Of a stretch of 64,000 nucleotides of DNA, positions 31,724 to 41,063 are shown piece by piece. Every line of letters starts with the position of its first letter. Positions within the stretch are counted from its first letter, which is position 1. Origin of the DNA: Agathobaculum hominis. Its GTDB lineage: Bacteria > Bacillota > Clostridia > Oscillospirales > Butyricicoccaceae. Under the pieces are notes generated by a model, which saw only the letters and a list, made by a program, of their open reading frames with translations, was not told the DNA's origin and did no database searches. A program made the position numbers and the translations under genes. The stretch lies in the NCBI RefSeq assembly GCF_014288055.1, contig NZ_JACOPK010000004.1:197850-261849 (forward strand), written 5' to 3'.

Positions 31724-34138
31724 ATGGAACCGACCAAATTTGATATGAAATACGCATCCGTTCGACAGGCGATCATCGAGCAGCGCTTTGAAAAGCTCAA
31801 CGCCCGGCAGCGCGAAGCGGTTTTTCAGACTGACGGCCCCCTGCTCATCCTTGCGGGCGCGGGCAGCGGCAAAACTACCGTACTCATCAACCGGATCATC
31901 AATCTGCTGCGCTTCGGACAGGGCCTTACCGACCCGTTTGCCCCGGAATGGGCAACGGATGACGATCTGCTGTTTCTCGCAGAATACCTCAATGATCCGA
32001 AGCCGGAAAACCGGGCGCGGGCCGAGCACCTGTGCGCGGTGCGTCCGGCAAAGCCGTGGGAGGTGATCGCCATCACCTTCACCAATAAAGCCGCCCGCGA
32101 GCTGCGCGAGCGACTCGAGCTTGCGCTCGGTGATGAGGAGGCCGCAAGCGCAGTCTGGGCGTATACCTTCCATACCGCATGCCTGCGCATTCTGCGCAGG
32201 CATGTCGACCTGCTGGGCTTCGAGAGCGCGTTCACCATCTACGATGAGGACGACAAAAAGCGCGTCATCACGAATGTGATGAAAAAACTGAACCTCGACC
32301 CCAAGACGTTCGATCCGCGCACCGTGATGGGCATGATCAGCCGCGCGAAGGATAAGCTCATGACGCCGAAGCAGTTCGCTGCCGATGCGGCCGGCGACTA
32401 TTTCCGCGAAAAGGTCTCGGATATCTACCGCCAGTACGAAAAGGAAATGAAAAAGGCGTGTGCGCTCGATTTTGATGACATCATCATGAAAACCGTGCTG
32501 CTGCTCCAGAACAACCCGGAGGTGCTCGAGTTTTATCAGCACAAGTTCCGCTATGTGCTCGTAGACGAGTATCAGGATACGAACTACGCACAGTATGTAC
32601 TGACCAGCCTGCTCGCCGGGTACTATGAGAACATCTGCGTCGTCGGCGATGACGATCAGAGTATTTACAAGTTCCGCGGCGCGACCATCACGAATATCCT
32701 TGAATTCGAAAAGCAGTTCAAGGATGCGAAAACCATCCGTCTGGAGCAGAACTACCGCTCGACCGGCAACATTCTGAATGCCGCGAACGAGGTCATCCGC
32801 AACAACGTCGGACGCAAGGGCAAGGAGCTCTGGACCGACCACGGCGCCGGCGCGAAGATCAAGCTGCACCGCTCGGACAGTCAGGAGGGTGAGGCAGGCT
32901 ATATCGCGGACACGATCCGCGAGGGTGTCGAGCAGGGCCGCCGCTGGGGCGATTTCGCGGTACTCTACCGCAACAACGTGCTGTCGGACAACATCGCCGC
33001 CGCCTTCATCCGAGCGGGCGTGCCGTACCGCGTTTACAAGGGCCGCGACTTCTTCTCCCGTGCTGAGATCAAGGATATGTTCGCCTACCTTTGGATGATC
33101 GAGAATCCGGCGGATGAGCTGCGCTTGCGCCGCATTATCAACGTTCCGGCGCGCAAGATCGGCGATAAATCGGTCGAAACGGCGATGCAGGCCGCAGTCG
33201 AGAACGGCGTCACGCTCTATGACGTCGTGTGCCATGCCTCGGGGTACCCTGCCCTGTCGCGCGGCGCGGCGGCGATGGAGAAATTCGGTGAGATGATCGA
33301 AAATCTGCGCCGCCTGCGTGAGTTCGTTTCGCTCTCCGAGCTGTATGATGAACTGCTCGACAAGAGCGGCTATCTCCGTGCGCTTCAGCTCAAGGGCGGC
33401 GCAGAGGAGGAAAGCCGCATCGAGCACATCGAGGAGCTCAAGTCCTATATCGTCGACTACGAGGAAAAGAACGAAAATCCGTCGCTTGGCGACTTCCTCG
33501 AAAACATGGCGCTTTACACTGATGCAGACCAGTCGGGCGAGGACGAGGATGCGGTCATCATGATGACGATGCACGCGGCAAAGGGCCTCGAGTTCCCGGT
33601 CGTGTTCCTCGCCGGCATGGAGGACGGCCTGTTCCCCGGCTTCCGCGCGATGGAAAAGGAGGAGGACATGGAGGAGGAGCGCCGTCTGTGCTATGTCGCT
33701 GTGACGCGCGCGAAGGAGCAGCTGTACCTCACCTGCGCTGAGCGCCGTCTGCTGTACGGCCGCACGCAGTACGCTCATCCCTCCCGCTTCATCGACGAGA
33801 TGCCGGAGGAGCTGCTCGACAGCAATATTGTCGAGAGCCGCCGCTTCTCTGCCGCGACCGCACCCGACCCGACGCTTGACCGTCCGCAGGTCATGCGTGC
33901 ACGCTATGTCTCCGCCGGAGCGGCAAAGCCGGGTGCATCGGTCGCACCGGCAAAGCCCGCCGTTCCCCTGCCCGATTATGCAGCCGGAGACCGTGTCCGC
34001 CACCGTGCATTCGGAGACGGCATGATCGTTTCCGTCAAGCCGATGGGCGGCGACGCGCTGCTTGAGATCGCCTTCGATCAAAAGGGCACCAAGCGCCTCA
34101 TGGCGAAGAGCGCAAGCCTGTTCATGCAGGTCATTTAA
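31724..34138 (+). CDS. pcrA: UvrD/PcrA-type DNA helicase
   Basis: 804 aa. Superfamily 1A 3'-5' helicase with all motifs: Q motif LNARQREAVF, Walker A AGAGSGKTT (about 44-52), motif Ia ITFTNKAARELRERL, motif II VDEYQDTN (about 283-290), III GDDDQSIYKFRGA, IV EQNYRST, V TMHAAKGLEFPVVF and VI YVAVTRAKEQLYL. About 45 extra residues follow motif I (DPFAPEWATDDDLLFLAEY), a variant also known in clostridial proteins. The C-terminal tail (GDRVRHRAFGDGMIVSV) is the Tudor-like RNA-polymerase-binding domain of PcrA. Role: DNA repair and clearing of replication and transcription conflicts. Confidence 0.96.
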   Translation: MEPTKFDMKYASVRQAIIEQRFEKLNARQREAVFQTDGPLLILAGAGSGKTTVLINRIINLLRFGQGLTDPFAPEWATDDDLLFLAEYLNDPKPENRARAEHLCAVRPAKPWEVIAITFTNKAARELRERLELALGDEEAASAVWAYTFHTACLRILRRHVDLLGFESAFTIYDEDDKKRVITNVMKKLNLDPKTFDPRTVMGMISRAKDKLMTPKQFAADAAGDYFREKVSDIYRQYEKEMKKACALDFDDIIMKTVLLLQNNPEVLEFYQHKFRYVLVDEYQDTNYAQYVLTSLLAGYYENICVVGDDDQSIYKFRGATITNILEFEKQFKDAKTIRLEQNYRSTGNILNAANEVIRNNVGRKGKELWTDHGAGAKIKLHRSDSQEGEAGYIADTIREGVEQGRRWGDFAVLYRNNVLSDNIAAAFIRAGVPYRVYKGRDFFSRAEIKDMFAYLWMIENPADELRLRRIINVPARKIGDKSVETAMQAAVENGVTLYDVVCHASGYPALSRGAAAMEKFGEMIENLRRLREFVSLSELYDELLDKSGYLRALQLKGGAEEESRIEHIEELKSYIVDYEEKNENPSLGDFLENMALYTDADQSGEDEDAVIMMTMHAAKGLEFPVVFLAGMEDGLFPGFRAMEKEEDMEEERRLCYVAVTRAKEQLYLTCAERRLLYGRTQYAHPSRFIDEMPEELLDSNIVESRRFSAATAPDPTLDRPQVMRARYVSAGAAKPGASVAPAKPAVPLPDYAAGDRVRHRAFGDGMIVSVKPMGGDALLEIAFDQKGTKRLMAKSASLFMQVI

Positions 34139-34144
34139 AATTAT

Positions 34145-34183
34145 ACCGCCCCGGAACAGCTTTTATCAGCGTTCCGGGGCGGT
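34145..34183. terminator. Bidirectional terminator between pcrA and sigF
   Basis: A 13-bp perfect stem (ACCGCCCCGGAAC/GTTCCGGGGCGGT) lies between convergent genes, with T-rich flank. Confidence 0.9.
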
Positions 34184-34187
34184 TCCT

Positions 34188-34898
34188 TTATGTGTCGCAC
34201 AGCCTTTCGCGCAGCGCCGCGAGCGCACGCTTTTCGATGCGGCTGACCTGCACCTGCGACACGCCGATGATGCGGCTGACCTGCTGCTGGGTCATGTCGC
34301 GCGCAAAGCGCAGCGCAATGACCTGCCGCTCGCGCTCGGGCAGGCTCTGCAGCGCTCCCTCGAGCGACAGATACAGGCAGGTTCGCTCCTCCATGCCCTC
34401 ATCCCCCACGAGATCCCCGAGGCGTCCGCCGCCCGAAAGCTCGCGTTCGAGTGAGTCGACCGATACGTCAGCCTGCTCGCAGACAGCGACCTCCTCAGGT
34501 GTCAGCGAGCAGGCAGCGGCAAGCTCACTGACGCTCGGGGAACGGCCGAGCCGGCCCTCCAGCTCGCTCTGCACCCGGCGCACACGCACCGCGCGTTCCT
34601 TGACCGCACGGCTGACCTTGACCGCGCCGTCATCGCGCAGAAAACGGCGGATCTCCCCGGCAATCTTGGGAACGGCATAAGTCGAAAACTCGTTCCCGCG
34701 CGCAGGGTCAAAGCCGCGCACCGCCTTGATGAAGCCGACACAGGCAAGCTGATACAGATCGTCCGGCTCCGCGCCGCGCCCGAAATACCGCCGCGCGATG
34801 GTATGGATGAGTCCGCTGTTTTCCGAGACGAGCGCGCTCTCGGCTTCACGGTCGCCTTCGGATGCACGGCGCAGCAGCGCCGTCATGCGCTCGGTCAA
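34188..34898 (-). CDS. sigF: Forespore sigma factor SigF
   Basis: 236 aa. Sigma-70 regions 2 (GLIHTIARRYFGRGAEPDDLYQLACVGFIKAVRGFD), 3 (SRAVKERAVRVRRVQSELEGRLGRSPSVSELA) and 4 (SLPERERQVIALRFARDMTQQQVSRIIGVSQVQVSRIEKRAL) are clear. The fold alone does not separate SigF from SigG; the position behind spoIIAA and spoIIAB does. It directs the first forespore-specific transcription after asymmetric division. The start overlaps spoIIAB (34895-34898, ATGA). Confidence 0.96.
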   Translation of the reverse strand: MTERMTALLRRASEGDREAESALVSENSGLIHTIARRYFGRGAEPDDLYQLACVGFIKAVRGFDPARGNEFSTYAVPKIAGEIRRFLRDDGAVKVSRAVKERAVRVRRVQSELEGRLGRSPSVSELAAACSLTPEEVAVCEQADVSVDSLERELSGGGRLGDLVGDEGMEERTCLYLSLEGALQSLPERERQVIALRFARDMTQQQVSRIIGVSQVQVSRIEKRALAALRERLCDT

Positions 34899-35332
34899 GT
34901 CTCCCGCTCCCGCAGGACCTTGGTCATGGTCACGACCGTGCCGCGCCCCGGCGCAGAGCGCACACGAAGCCGGTCGGTGAAGCTTTCCATGATGGTAAAG
35001 CCCATGCCACTGCGCGAATCATCGCCGGTGGTAAACATCGGCTTTCTTGCCTGCTCGACGTTTTCGATGCCGCAGCCGGTGTCCTTGATCTTGATTTCAA
35101 GCGCGCGCCCCTCGAACAGGCGCACGGCGACTGTGATGAAGCCGCTCCTGTCTGCATAGCCATGTACGATTGCGTTGGTGACCGCTTCGGAGACAACGGT
35201 CTTTATGTCGCCCAGCTCCTCCATGGTCGGATCGAGCTGCGAAGCAAACGCGCCGACCGCTTGCCGCGCGAACGCCTCGTTGACCGAGCGGCTTTCAAAT
35301 TTGATGCTCATTTTGTTGCTGACTGTCCGCAA
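34895..35332 (-). CDS. spoIIAB: Anti-sigma-F factor and serine kinase
   Basis: 145 aa from a TTG start at 35332, preferred because AAGGGGTGAG lies about 5 bases upstream, inside the end of spoIIAA; the ATG 7 codons later has no SD. GHKL ATPase motifs: EAVTNAIVHGY (N box), IKDTGCGIEN (G1) and GDDSRSGMGFTIM (G2). It binds and inhibits sigma-F and phosphorylates SpoIIAA. The gap to spoIIAA is 2 bp and it overlaps sigF. Confidence 0.96.
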   Translation of the reverse strand: MRTVSNKMSIKFESRSVNEAFARQAVGAFASQLDPTMEELGDIKTVVSEAVTNAIVHGYADRSGFITVAVRLFEGRALEIKIKDTGCGIENVEQARKPMFTTGDDSRSGMGFTIMESFTDRLRVRSAPGRGTVVTMTKVLRERET

Positions 35333-35334
35333 CG

Positions 35335-35652
35335 TTACTCACCCCTTTCGAATACGATGACCTGCGGCAGACCGGCGGCGTCAAAGACGCGCTGTGGCTG
35401 CGGCGGCGTGCCGCGCACGCGGAAGTCGCAGCCGCAGCGCGCGCAGGTGCGGTGCAGATGCAGCACGACCGCAAGACCTGAGCTGTCCATGAAGGTCAGA
35501 CCGGACAGATCGAGCACGAGACTGTCGCAGGGATAGAGCACGAGCAGATCCTCGCTGCGCTCTATGGTCTGACGGGCGGTGTGCTGGTCGAGCTCGCCGG
35601 TATAGCGGACGGTCAGTGTCCGGTCGACCTCGGTCTGGGTAATATCAAGCAT
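35335..35652 (-). CDS. spoIIAA: Anti-anti-sigma factor SpoIIAA
   Basis: 105 aa from ATG at 35652 (GAGGTG upstream); an in-frame GTG at 35661 is too close to the SD. STAS domain with the phosphorylatable serine in LTFMDSSGLAVVL (about 52-64). Dephosphorylated by SpoIIE, it releases sigma-F from SpoIIAB. It is the first gene of the spoIIA operon. An intrinsic terminator of folC lies only 22 bp upstream of the start. Confidence 0.96.
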   Translation of the reverse strand: MLDITQTEVDRTLTVRYTGELDQHTARQTIERSEDLLVLYPCDSLVLDLSGLTFMDSSGLAVVLHLHRTCARCGCDFRVRGTPPQPQRVFDAAGLPQVIVFERGE

Positions 35653-35674
35653 ATTTTTCACCTCGAAACAGAAA

Positions 35675-35703
35675 AAGCCTGTACCGTTTGCCGGTACAGG
35701 CTT
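35675..35703 (-). terminator. Terminator of folC in front of spoIIAA
   Basis: AAGCCTGTACCG/CGGTACAGGCTT with a short loop, followed on the minus strand by TTTTTCTGTTT. It lies between the folC stop and the spoIIAA ribosome-binding site. Confidence 0.85.
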
Positions 35704-35724
35704 ATTTTAGCAGGTTATTCGGTT

Positions 35725-37029
35725 TTAATCTGTCGTTTTCGGTCGGCCGCGCAGGATCTTCTCAGCCTCGCCCGTCAGAAACAGCGAGCCGCAGACGAGA
35801 ATGCAGTCCGTCGGGGATGCATGGTCGAGCGCAAGCTCGAGCGCGTGCTCGGTGCTGCGGCAGTCGTAGACCTCTCCGCATTCCTGCTCTGCGAGTGAAG
35901 CAATGGTCTGCTCACCGAGTGAGCGCTCTGCCGCATTTGTTGTGCAGGCATAAAAGGCATCAGCCTGTCGCGCCATTCTGTGCACGCAGTATTCGTATTC
36001 CTTGTCGCAGACCATGCCCATGACAACATGCAGACGGCGCATTTTCAAAAGGTCATGCACCGCACCGCACAGCGCGTCGATGCCTGCGGCGTTGTGCGCA
36101 CCGTCGAGCAGCACGAGAGGTGCGTCCACCACGCGCTCCAGTCTTCCGGCGATGCGCGCGCGTGCCAGACCGCGCACGGCGGCCTCGACCGGGATATCCC
36201 AGCCGCGCAGACGCAGCGCATCCAGAGTGCGGAGCGCCGTAGAGGCGTTCTGAAGCTGATGCCGACCGGGCATGGCGATGGTGTAGCCCTGTCCGTCGCA
36301 TATAAAGGCAGAACCGTTCAGATCACAGCGAAGCACACGCAGCGTATCCGCGCTCTCGTGCCAGACCGCACCCTGAGACGCAGTGACATGACGCAGTACG
36401 GCGAGAGCGTCCTCCTCCTGACCGTTTGCGCAGACGACATCAGCGCCGGACTTGATGATTCCGGCTTTCTCTCCCGCGATCTCAGCGACCGTGTCGCCAA
36501 GGACTGCCATATGATCGAGCGAGATCGGTGTGATCACGCACACCTCCGGACTGCGGATGACGTTGGTTGCGTCGCAGCGGCCGCCGAGACCGGTTTCCAG
36601 TACGACAATATCACAGCCCTGCTCGACGAAGTACAGGAAGGCGACTGCGGTCGTGAACTCAAACTCACCGATCGTCTCTCCCTCGGGCAGCGTCAGGCTT
36701 TCGCAGGCAACCGCGACACGCTCAGAAAGGTGCGCGAGATCGTCGCTCGAGATCATCGAGCCGTCGATACGGATACGTTCGTAGAACTGCACGAGATACG
36801 GCGAGGTGTACAGGCCTGTGCGCAGACCGGCTGCCTGAAGCGCGGAGGCGATCATGGTAGCGGTCGAGCCCTTGCCGTTCGTACCGGCGAGGTGAACAAA
36901 GCGCAGCCTGTCCTGCGGATCGCCGAGCGCCTTGCACAGCGCACGGATACGGTGCAGACCGGGCCTGCCGGAAAAACGGCCGAGTGAGTGGATATATTCA
37001 ACAGCTGTTTTAGGGAATTCGGTGTCCAT
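35725..37029 (-). CDS. folC: Bifunctional folylpolyglutamate/dihydrofolate synthase
   Basis: 434 aa, start MDTEFPKTAVEYIHSLGRF at 37029 (AAAGG upstream). Mur-ligase fold: P-loop LAGTNGKGSTATM (about 47-59), SPYLVQFYERIRIDG, ETGLGGRCDATNVI, LDHMAVLGDTV and LDGAHNAAGIDAL. It adds glutamate to folates, retaining them in the cell. It sits between valS and the spoIIA operon, both on the minus strand. Confidence 0.95.
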   Translation of the reverse strand: MDTEFPKTAVEYIHSLGRFSGRPGLHRIRALCKALGDPQDRLRFVHLAGTNGKGSTATMIASALQAAGLRTGLYTSPYLVQFYERIRIDGSMISSDDLAHLSERVAVACESLTLPEGETIGEFEFTTAVAFLYFVEQGCDIVVLETGLGGRCDATNVIRSPEVCVITPISLDHMAVLGDTVAEIAGEKAGIIKSGADVVCANGQEEDALAVLRHVTASQGAVWHESADTLRVLRCDLNGSAFICDGQGYTIAMPGRHQLQNASTALRTLDALRLRGWDIPVEAAVRGLARARIAGRLERVVDAPLVLLDGAHNAAGIDALCGAVHDLLKMRRLHVVMGMVCDKEYEYCVHRMARQADAFYACTTNAAERSLGEQTIASLAEQECGEVYDCRSTEHALELALDHASPTDCILVCGSLFLTGEAEKILRGRPKTTD

Positions 37030-37106
37030 GATGAAACCTTTCCTTTTTCGTTTAGTAATGGCTGTATTATAGCATAGTCTGGGCGAAATTGAAAGCATGA
37101 CAACGC

Positions 37107-37136
37107 AAAAAGCGGAAGCCGGAGCTTCCGCTTTTT
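37107..37136 (-). terminator. Terminator after valS
   Basis: AAAAGCGGAAGC and GCTTCCGCTTTTT form an 8-bp GC stem with flanking A/T pairs, between valS and folC. Confidence 0.85.
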
Positions 37137-37151
37137 ATCTCAGCTTGATTT

Positions 37152-39773
37152 TCAGCCCAGAGCTGCGATAGACTCCTCGAGCTTTGCGAGATGCTCGCGC
37201 AGCTTGTCCGCCTTTTCGCGCTCGGCTGCAACAACCTTCTCGGGTGCCTTATCGACAAACTTCGGGTTGTTCAGCTTCTTCATAACGAAGTCGATGTCGG
37301 CCTCGACCTTGCTCTTCTCCTTGCCGAGACGGGCCCGCTCGGCCTCGAAGTCGATGAGGTCGCCCATCGGCATATAGATCTGTGCGTCGCCGGTGACTAC
37401 GGATGCCATCTTGGCAGCGTCCGCCGGAACCGCGTCGATCAGCTCGATCTCGGATGCGTATGCGAGCTTCGGGAAGAAGCCTGCGCCCGCGGAGAAGGTG
37501 TCCTTCTTCTCGGTCAGAATGAGTACCTTGGCCTTCTTGGAGGGCGGTACGTTCATTTCAGCGCGGCGGTTGCGGATGGCGCGGACAGCGTCCATCAGGC
37601 TCTCCATCTGCGCTTCTTCGACGGAGAAGTTCAGCTTCTCGTCGTACTCCGGCCAGCTGGATACCATGACGGACGGGCCTTCGTGCGGCAGTGCCTGCCA
37701 GATGGTTTCGGTGATGAACGGCATGAACGGATGCAGCAGCTGCATTGCGCCCGACAGGACGTAGCACAGCACCTTCTGAACATTCTCGTCGCCGGTCTGG
37801 AGACGGGTCTTTGCGATCTCGATATACCAGTCGCAGAAGTTCTCCCAGATGAAGTCGTTCAGCTTGGAGGCGGCAAGACCGAGCTCGTACTGGTCGATGT
37901 TGCGGGTAACGTCGGCAACCAGCGTGTTGAACTTGGAGACGATCCACTTGTCCTCGAGCGCAAGGTCTGCCGGCAGCTGAACTGCCTTGTCCTTGTCGAT
38001 GGTGAGGTTCATCTGGATGAAGCGCGATGCGTTCCAAATCTTGTTGCAGAAGTTGCGGGACGCCTGTACGCGCTCGTCCGAGAAACGCATATCGTTTCCG
38101 GGGCTGTTGCCGGTCGCGAGGGTGAAGCGCAGCGCATCCGCGCCGTACTGGTCAATGACCTCCAGCGGGTCGATGCCGTTGCCGAGCGACTTGGACATCT
38201 TGCGGCCCTGCGCGTCGCGCACCAGACCGTGGATATAGACCGTCTTGAACGGGGTCTCACCCATGTGCTCCACACCGGAGAAGATCATGCGTGCAACCCA
38301 GAAGAAGATGATGTCATAGCCGGTGACAAGAGTCGAGGTCGGATAGAAATAATCAAGCTCCGGGGTCTTGTCCGGCCAGCCGAGCGTGGAGAACGGCCAC
38401 AGTGCGGACGAGAACCAGGTATCGAGAACATCCTCCTCCTGACGGATATGCGTACCGCCGCACTTCGGGCAGGTGTGCACATCGGTCTTGGAAACGGTCA
38501 TCTCACCGCAGTCCTCACAGTAGAACGCCGGGATACGGTGACCCCACCACAGCTGACGCGAAATACACCAGTCGTGTACGTTCTCCATCCAGCGCAGATA
38601 GGTCTTGGAGAAGCGGTCGGGCACAAACTTGGTCTTGCCCTCGTTGACAACGTCCATCGCAGGCTTTGCGAGCGGCGCCATCTTGACGAACCACTGTGCC
38701 GAGGTCATCGGCTCAACGGTGGTGCCGCAGCGGTAGCAGGTTCCGACGTTGTGTTCATGGTCCTCGATCTTGACGAGGTATCCGCCTTCCTCGAGGTCCT
38801 TTACAACCGCCTTGCGGCACTCGTAGCGGTCCATGCCCTCGTACTTGCCGCCGTTTGCGTTGACGGTTGCGTCCTCGTTGAACACGAGGATCTGCTCGAG
38901 GTTGTGGCGCTGACCCATCTCGAAATCGTTCGGGTCGTGGCACGGCGTGACCTTGACACAGCCGGTGCCGAACTCCATATCGACGTACTCGTCGCCGAAG
39001 ATCGGGATCTCGCGGTTCATGATCGGCAGGATGCAGGTCTTGCCGATGAGATGCTTGTAGCGCTTGTCGTTCGGGTTGACCGCGACGCCGGTATCGCCCA
39101 TGAAGGTCTCCGGACGGGTGGTCGCAACGACCAGATCGCCCGAGCCGTCTGCGAGCGGATAGCGGATATGCCACAGCTTGCCCGGCTGGGTCTCGTATTC
39201 AACCTCGGCGTCGGAAAGCGCGGTCGCGCAGTGCGGACACCAGTTGATGATGCGGTGGCCCTTGTAGATCAGGCCCTTGTTGTACAGGTTTACGAAAACT
39301 TCGCGGACCGCCTTGGAGCAGCCCTCGTCCATCGTGAAGCGCTCGCGCTCCCAGTCACAGGACGAGCCGAGCTTTTTCAGCTGGCTGATGATACGGTTGC
39401 CGAACTTGTGCTTCCAGTCCCAGACACGCTTCAGAAATTCCTCGCGGCCGAGGTCATAACGGGTCTTGCCCTCCTCCTTGCGGAGGTTCTCCTCGACCTT
39501 GATCTGGGTTGCGATGCCGGCGTGGTCGGTGCCCGGCATCCACAGGGCCTCGTAGCCCTGCATACGCTTGGTGCGGATCAGGATGTCCTGAAGCGTTTCA
39601 TCGAATGCGTGGCCCATGTGCAGCTGGCCGGTTACGTTCGGAGGCGGGATAACGATGGTATAGGGTTTCTTTTTCGGGTTGACTTCGGCATGGAAGAAGC
39701 CGGAGTCGTTCCAGAAGCTGTACAGCTTGTCCTCGACCGCTTTCGGGTCGTAGGTCTTAGGCAGTTCGCTCAT
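37152..39773 (-). CDS. valS: Valyl-tRNA synthetase
   Basis: 873 aa from MSELPKTYDPKAVEDKLY at 39773 (AAGGAGAT upstream); the ORF upstream of this is T-box leader. Class I signatures HIGH-type PPNVTGQLHMGHAFDETLQD and KMSKSLGNG. The CP1 editing domain (about 180-370) has TRPETFMGDTGVAVNP. A WVSDW-like DWCISRQLWWGHRIPA follows. A zinc-like C-x2-C pair (CEDCGEM, CPKCGG) lies in the middle. A C-terminal coiled-coil arm (about 810-873, RARLGKEKSKVEADIDF) is present. It charges tRNA-Val in the cytoplasm. Expression is governed by the T-box leader upstream. Confidence 0.98.
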   Translation of the reverse strand: MSELPKTYDPKAVEDKLYSFWNDSGFFHAEVNPKKKPYTIVIPPPNVTGQLHMGHAFDETLQDILIRTKRMQGYEALWMPGTDHAGIATQIKVEENLRKEEGKTRYDLGREEFLKRVWDWKHKFGNRIISQLKKLGSSCDWERERFTMDEGCSKAVREVFVNLYNKGLIYKGHRIINWCPHCATALSDAEVEYETQPGKLWHIRYPLADGSGDLVVATTRPETFMGDTGVAVNPNDKRYKHLIGKTCILPIMNREIPIFGDEYVDMEFGTGCVKVTPCHDPNDFEMGQRHNLEQILVFNEDATVNANGGKYEGMDRYECRKAVVKDLEEGGYLVKIEDHEHNVGTCYRCGTTVEPMTSAQWFVKMAPLAKPAMDVVNEGKTKFVPDRFSKTYLRWMENVHDWCISRQLWWGHRIPAFYCEDCGEMTVSKTDVHTCPKCGGTHIRQEEDVLDTWFSSALWPFSTLGWPDKTPELDYFYPTSTLVTGYDIIFFWVARMIFSGVEHMGETPFKTVYIHGLVRDAQGRKMSKSLGNGIDPLEVIDQYGADALRFTLATGNSPGNDMRFSDERVQASRNFCNKIWNASRFIQMNLTIDKDKAVQLPADLALEDKWIVSKFNTLVADVTRNIDQYELGLAASKLNDFIWENFCDWYIEIAKTRLQTGDENVQKVLCYVLSGAMQLLHPFMPFITETIWQALPHEGPSVMVSSWPEYDEKLNFSVEEAQMESLMDAVRAIRNRRAEMNVPPSKKAKVLILTEKKDTFSAGAGFFPKLAYASEIELIDAVPADAAKMASVVTGDAQIYMPMGDLIDFEAERARLGKEKSKVEADIDFVMKKLNNPKFVDKAPEKVVAAEREKADKLREHLAKLEESIAALG

Positions 39774-39798
39774 AGATCTATCTCCTTCAATTTTTTTA

Positions 39799-40048
39799 CA
39801 AAAATAAAAACAGCACGCCGTCCAAAACAGGACGAAGCGTGCTCCGTGGTACCACCTGAATTCGCGGCAAAAAGCCGCGCGCTCGTTGGTCCGTAACGTG
39901 GACAAGACGGAACAGCTTAACACAAATCAGCTGCCCTGCTCCAAAGCGACCTTCTTTCCTCTCGCAGAGGTGCTTGCACCGACCGCACCTTCTCTGGACA
40001 GACGAAGAAGAAATACTCCTCTTTTTCATGGCATTTTCTCAGTATTAC
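39799..40048 (-). promoter_or_regulatory. T-box leader of valS
   Basis: On the minus strand: a stem I with an AG-bulge-like CAGAGA and GGTGCAAGCACC distal part, then candidate specifier GTC (39950-39948, Val) followed by GCTTTGGAGC. The T-box sequence GGTGGTACCACGG lies at 39856-39844. A terminator (AGCACGC..GCGTGCT plus TTTTTATTTTT) lies at 39844-39800. Uncharged tRNA-Val would favour the antiterminator. Confidence 0.9.
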
Positions 40049-40054
40049 CTTGCT

Positions 40055-40083
40055 ATTATAGCCGCAAACACAGCTTTTGTCAA
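40055..40083 (-). promoter_or_regulatory. Perfect-consensus promoter of the valS T-box
   Basis: TTGACA (40083-40078), 17 bp, TATAAT (40060-40055) on the minus strand. Confidence 0.88.
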
Positions 40084-40123
40084 GCAGGACGGACGAAAAA
40101 TCATACCGTATTGTATTTGTAAC

Positions 40124-40152
40124 TTGTTTTTGTTTCCTCTGTATGTTACGAT
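40124..40152 (+). promoter_or_regulatory. Possible promoter of the gene at 40182
   Basis: TTGTTT (40124-40129), 17 bp, TACGAT (40147-40152), just before AAGGAGG of the gene at 40182. Confidence 0.4.
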
Positions 40153-40181
40153 TAGCATATAAAGGTAAGGAGGGAATAGTT

Positions 40182-41051
40182 ATGAAACGAAAGCGGACAT
40201 CTGTTTTCTGCGTGCTCGCGCTGCTTGCCGTTCTGCTGCCGGTTCCAGCGCGCGCTGACATGGGGCCAAAGCCGAGCATGACCATCCATGTGGAAAATCC
40301 GCCGAGCGGGATCTATTATCTTGATCTGCTCGTGCCGGGTGAAGCGCCGGATGAGCTGTTTGATAATCAGGACTGGAACGATCTTTCCGAAGCACAGATG
40401 GATGCCGAGATCATAACGAATCTTCGGACTGCGGCACGCGATGCGGGCGGCGAAGGAACGTGGCATCTGGCCATGCTGGACGGTACGCTCCTGCCGATGT
40501 ACGGCGAGATACAGAGCACGGATGACACCTTCCGGTATGACTATCATGGCGTCCCGGACGAGTTCCGCATCGTCCTCGCGACAAAGGACGGCGCCCGGCT
40601 CTCGTTCGTGCAGCAGCGCTGCCGGCTGTGGCAGGAATTTACCTACGACTACGCCGCGAACACGGTCCTGACTAATAATTCGTGGCGCGATTACGCAAAG
40701 CAGTTTCTCTCCTCTCTGCTGCCGACGCTGCTGATCGAAGGGCTGCTGCTCATTCCGTTCGGCTTCTGGGACGAGCGCAACCGCAGAGTGTTCCTCTGCG
40801 TGAACATCGCAACGCAGCTCGTGCTGACCGCTGTCACCGGGTGGAGCATGGCACAGGGCATGACGCTTTACCGGTATTTTGTTTTTGTGCCGCTCGAGCT
40901 TGCCATCTGGATTGCGGAGGCCGTCATTTACCGCAAAACGCTCAGGAGCGAACGTCCGTCGCCACATCCGGTCTGCTATGCGCTGTGCGCAAACGGCCTG
41001 AGCATGGCCGCGACGTTTTTCAGCATTCGCTGGGTATTCCCCTGGGTCTGA
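40182..41051 (+). CDS. Exported multi-pass membrane protein, unrecognised
   Basis: 289 aa, ATG at 40182 after AAGGAGGG. A signal peptide (cut near ARA-DMG, residue 26) is followed by an extracytoplasmic domain of ~150 residues starting DMGPKPSMTIHVENPPSGIY. Four TM segments follow (about 180-285), several ending in charged loops. The start motif MGPKPS resembles proteins found in many Clostridia, but I know no function. It is 12 bp before another small membrane protein gene. The two probably form an operon between the valS and pheS T-box leaders. Confidence 0.75.
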   Translation: MKRKRTSVFCVLALLAVLLPVPARADMGPKPSMTIHVENPPSGIYYLDLLVPGEAPDELFDNQDWNDLSEAQMDAEIITNLRTAARDAGGEGTWHLAMLDGTLLPMYGEIQSTDDTFRYDYHGVPDEFRIVLATKDGARLSFVQQRCRLWQEFTYDYAANTVLTNNSWRDYAKQFLSSLLPTLLIEGLLLIPFGFWDERNRRVFLCVNIATQLVLTAVTGWSMAQGMTLYRYFVFVPLELAIWIAEAVIYRKTLRSERPSPHPVCYALCANGLSMAATFFSIRWVFPWV

Positions 41052-41063
41052 GGAGGAGAAGTT

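Noticed and set aside
31460..34081. 873-codon minus-strand frame opposite pcrA
   Set aside because: Antisense shadow of pcrA, rich in Arg, Leu and Ala repeats without domain patterns.
37191..39896. 901-codon plus-strand frame opposite valS
   Set aside because: Antisense shadow of valS caused by GC-rich third positions; no recognisable protein.
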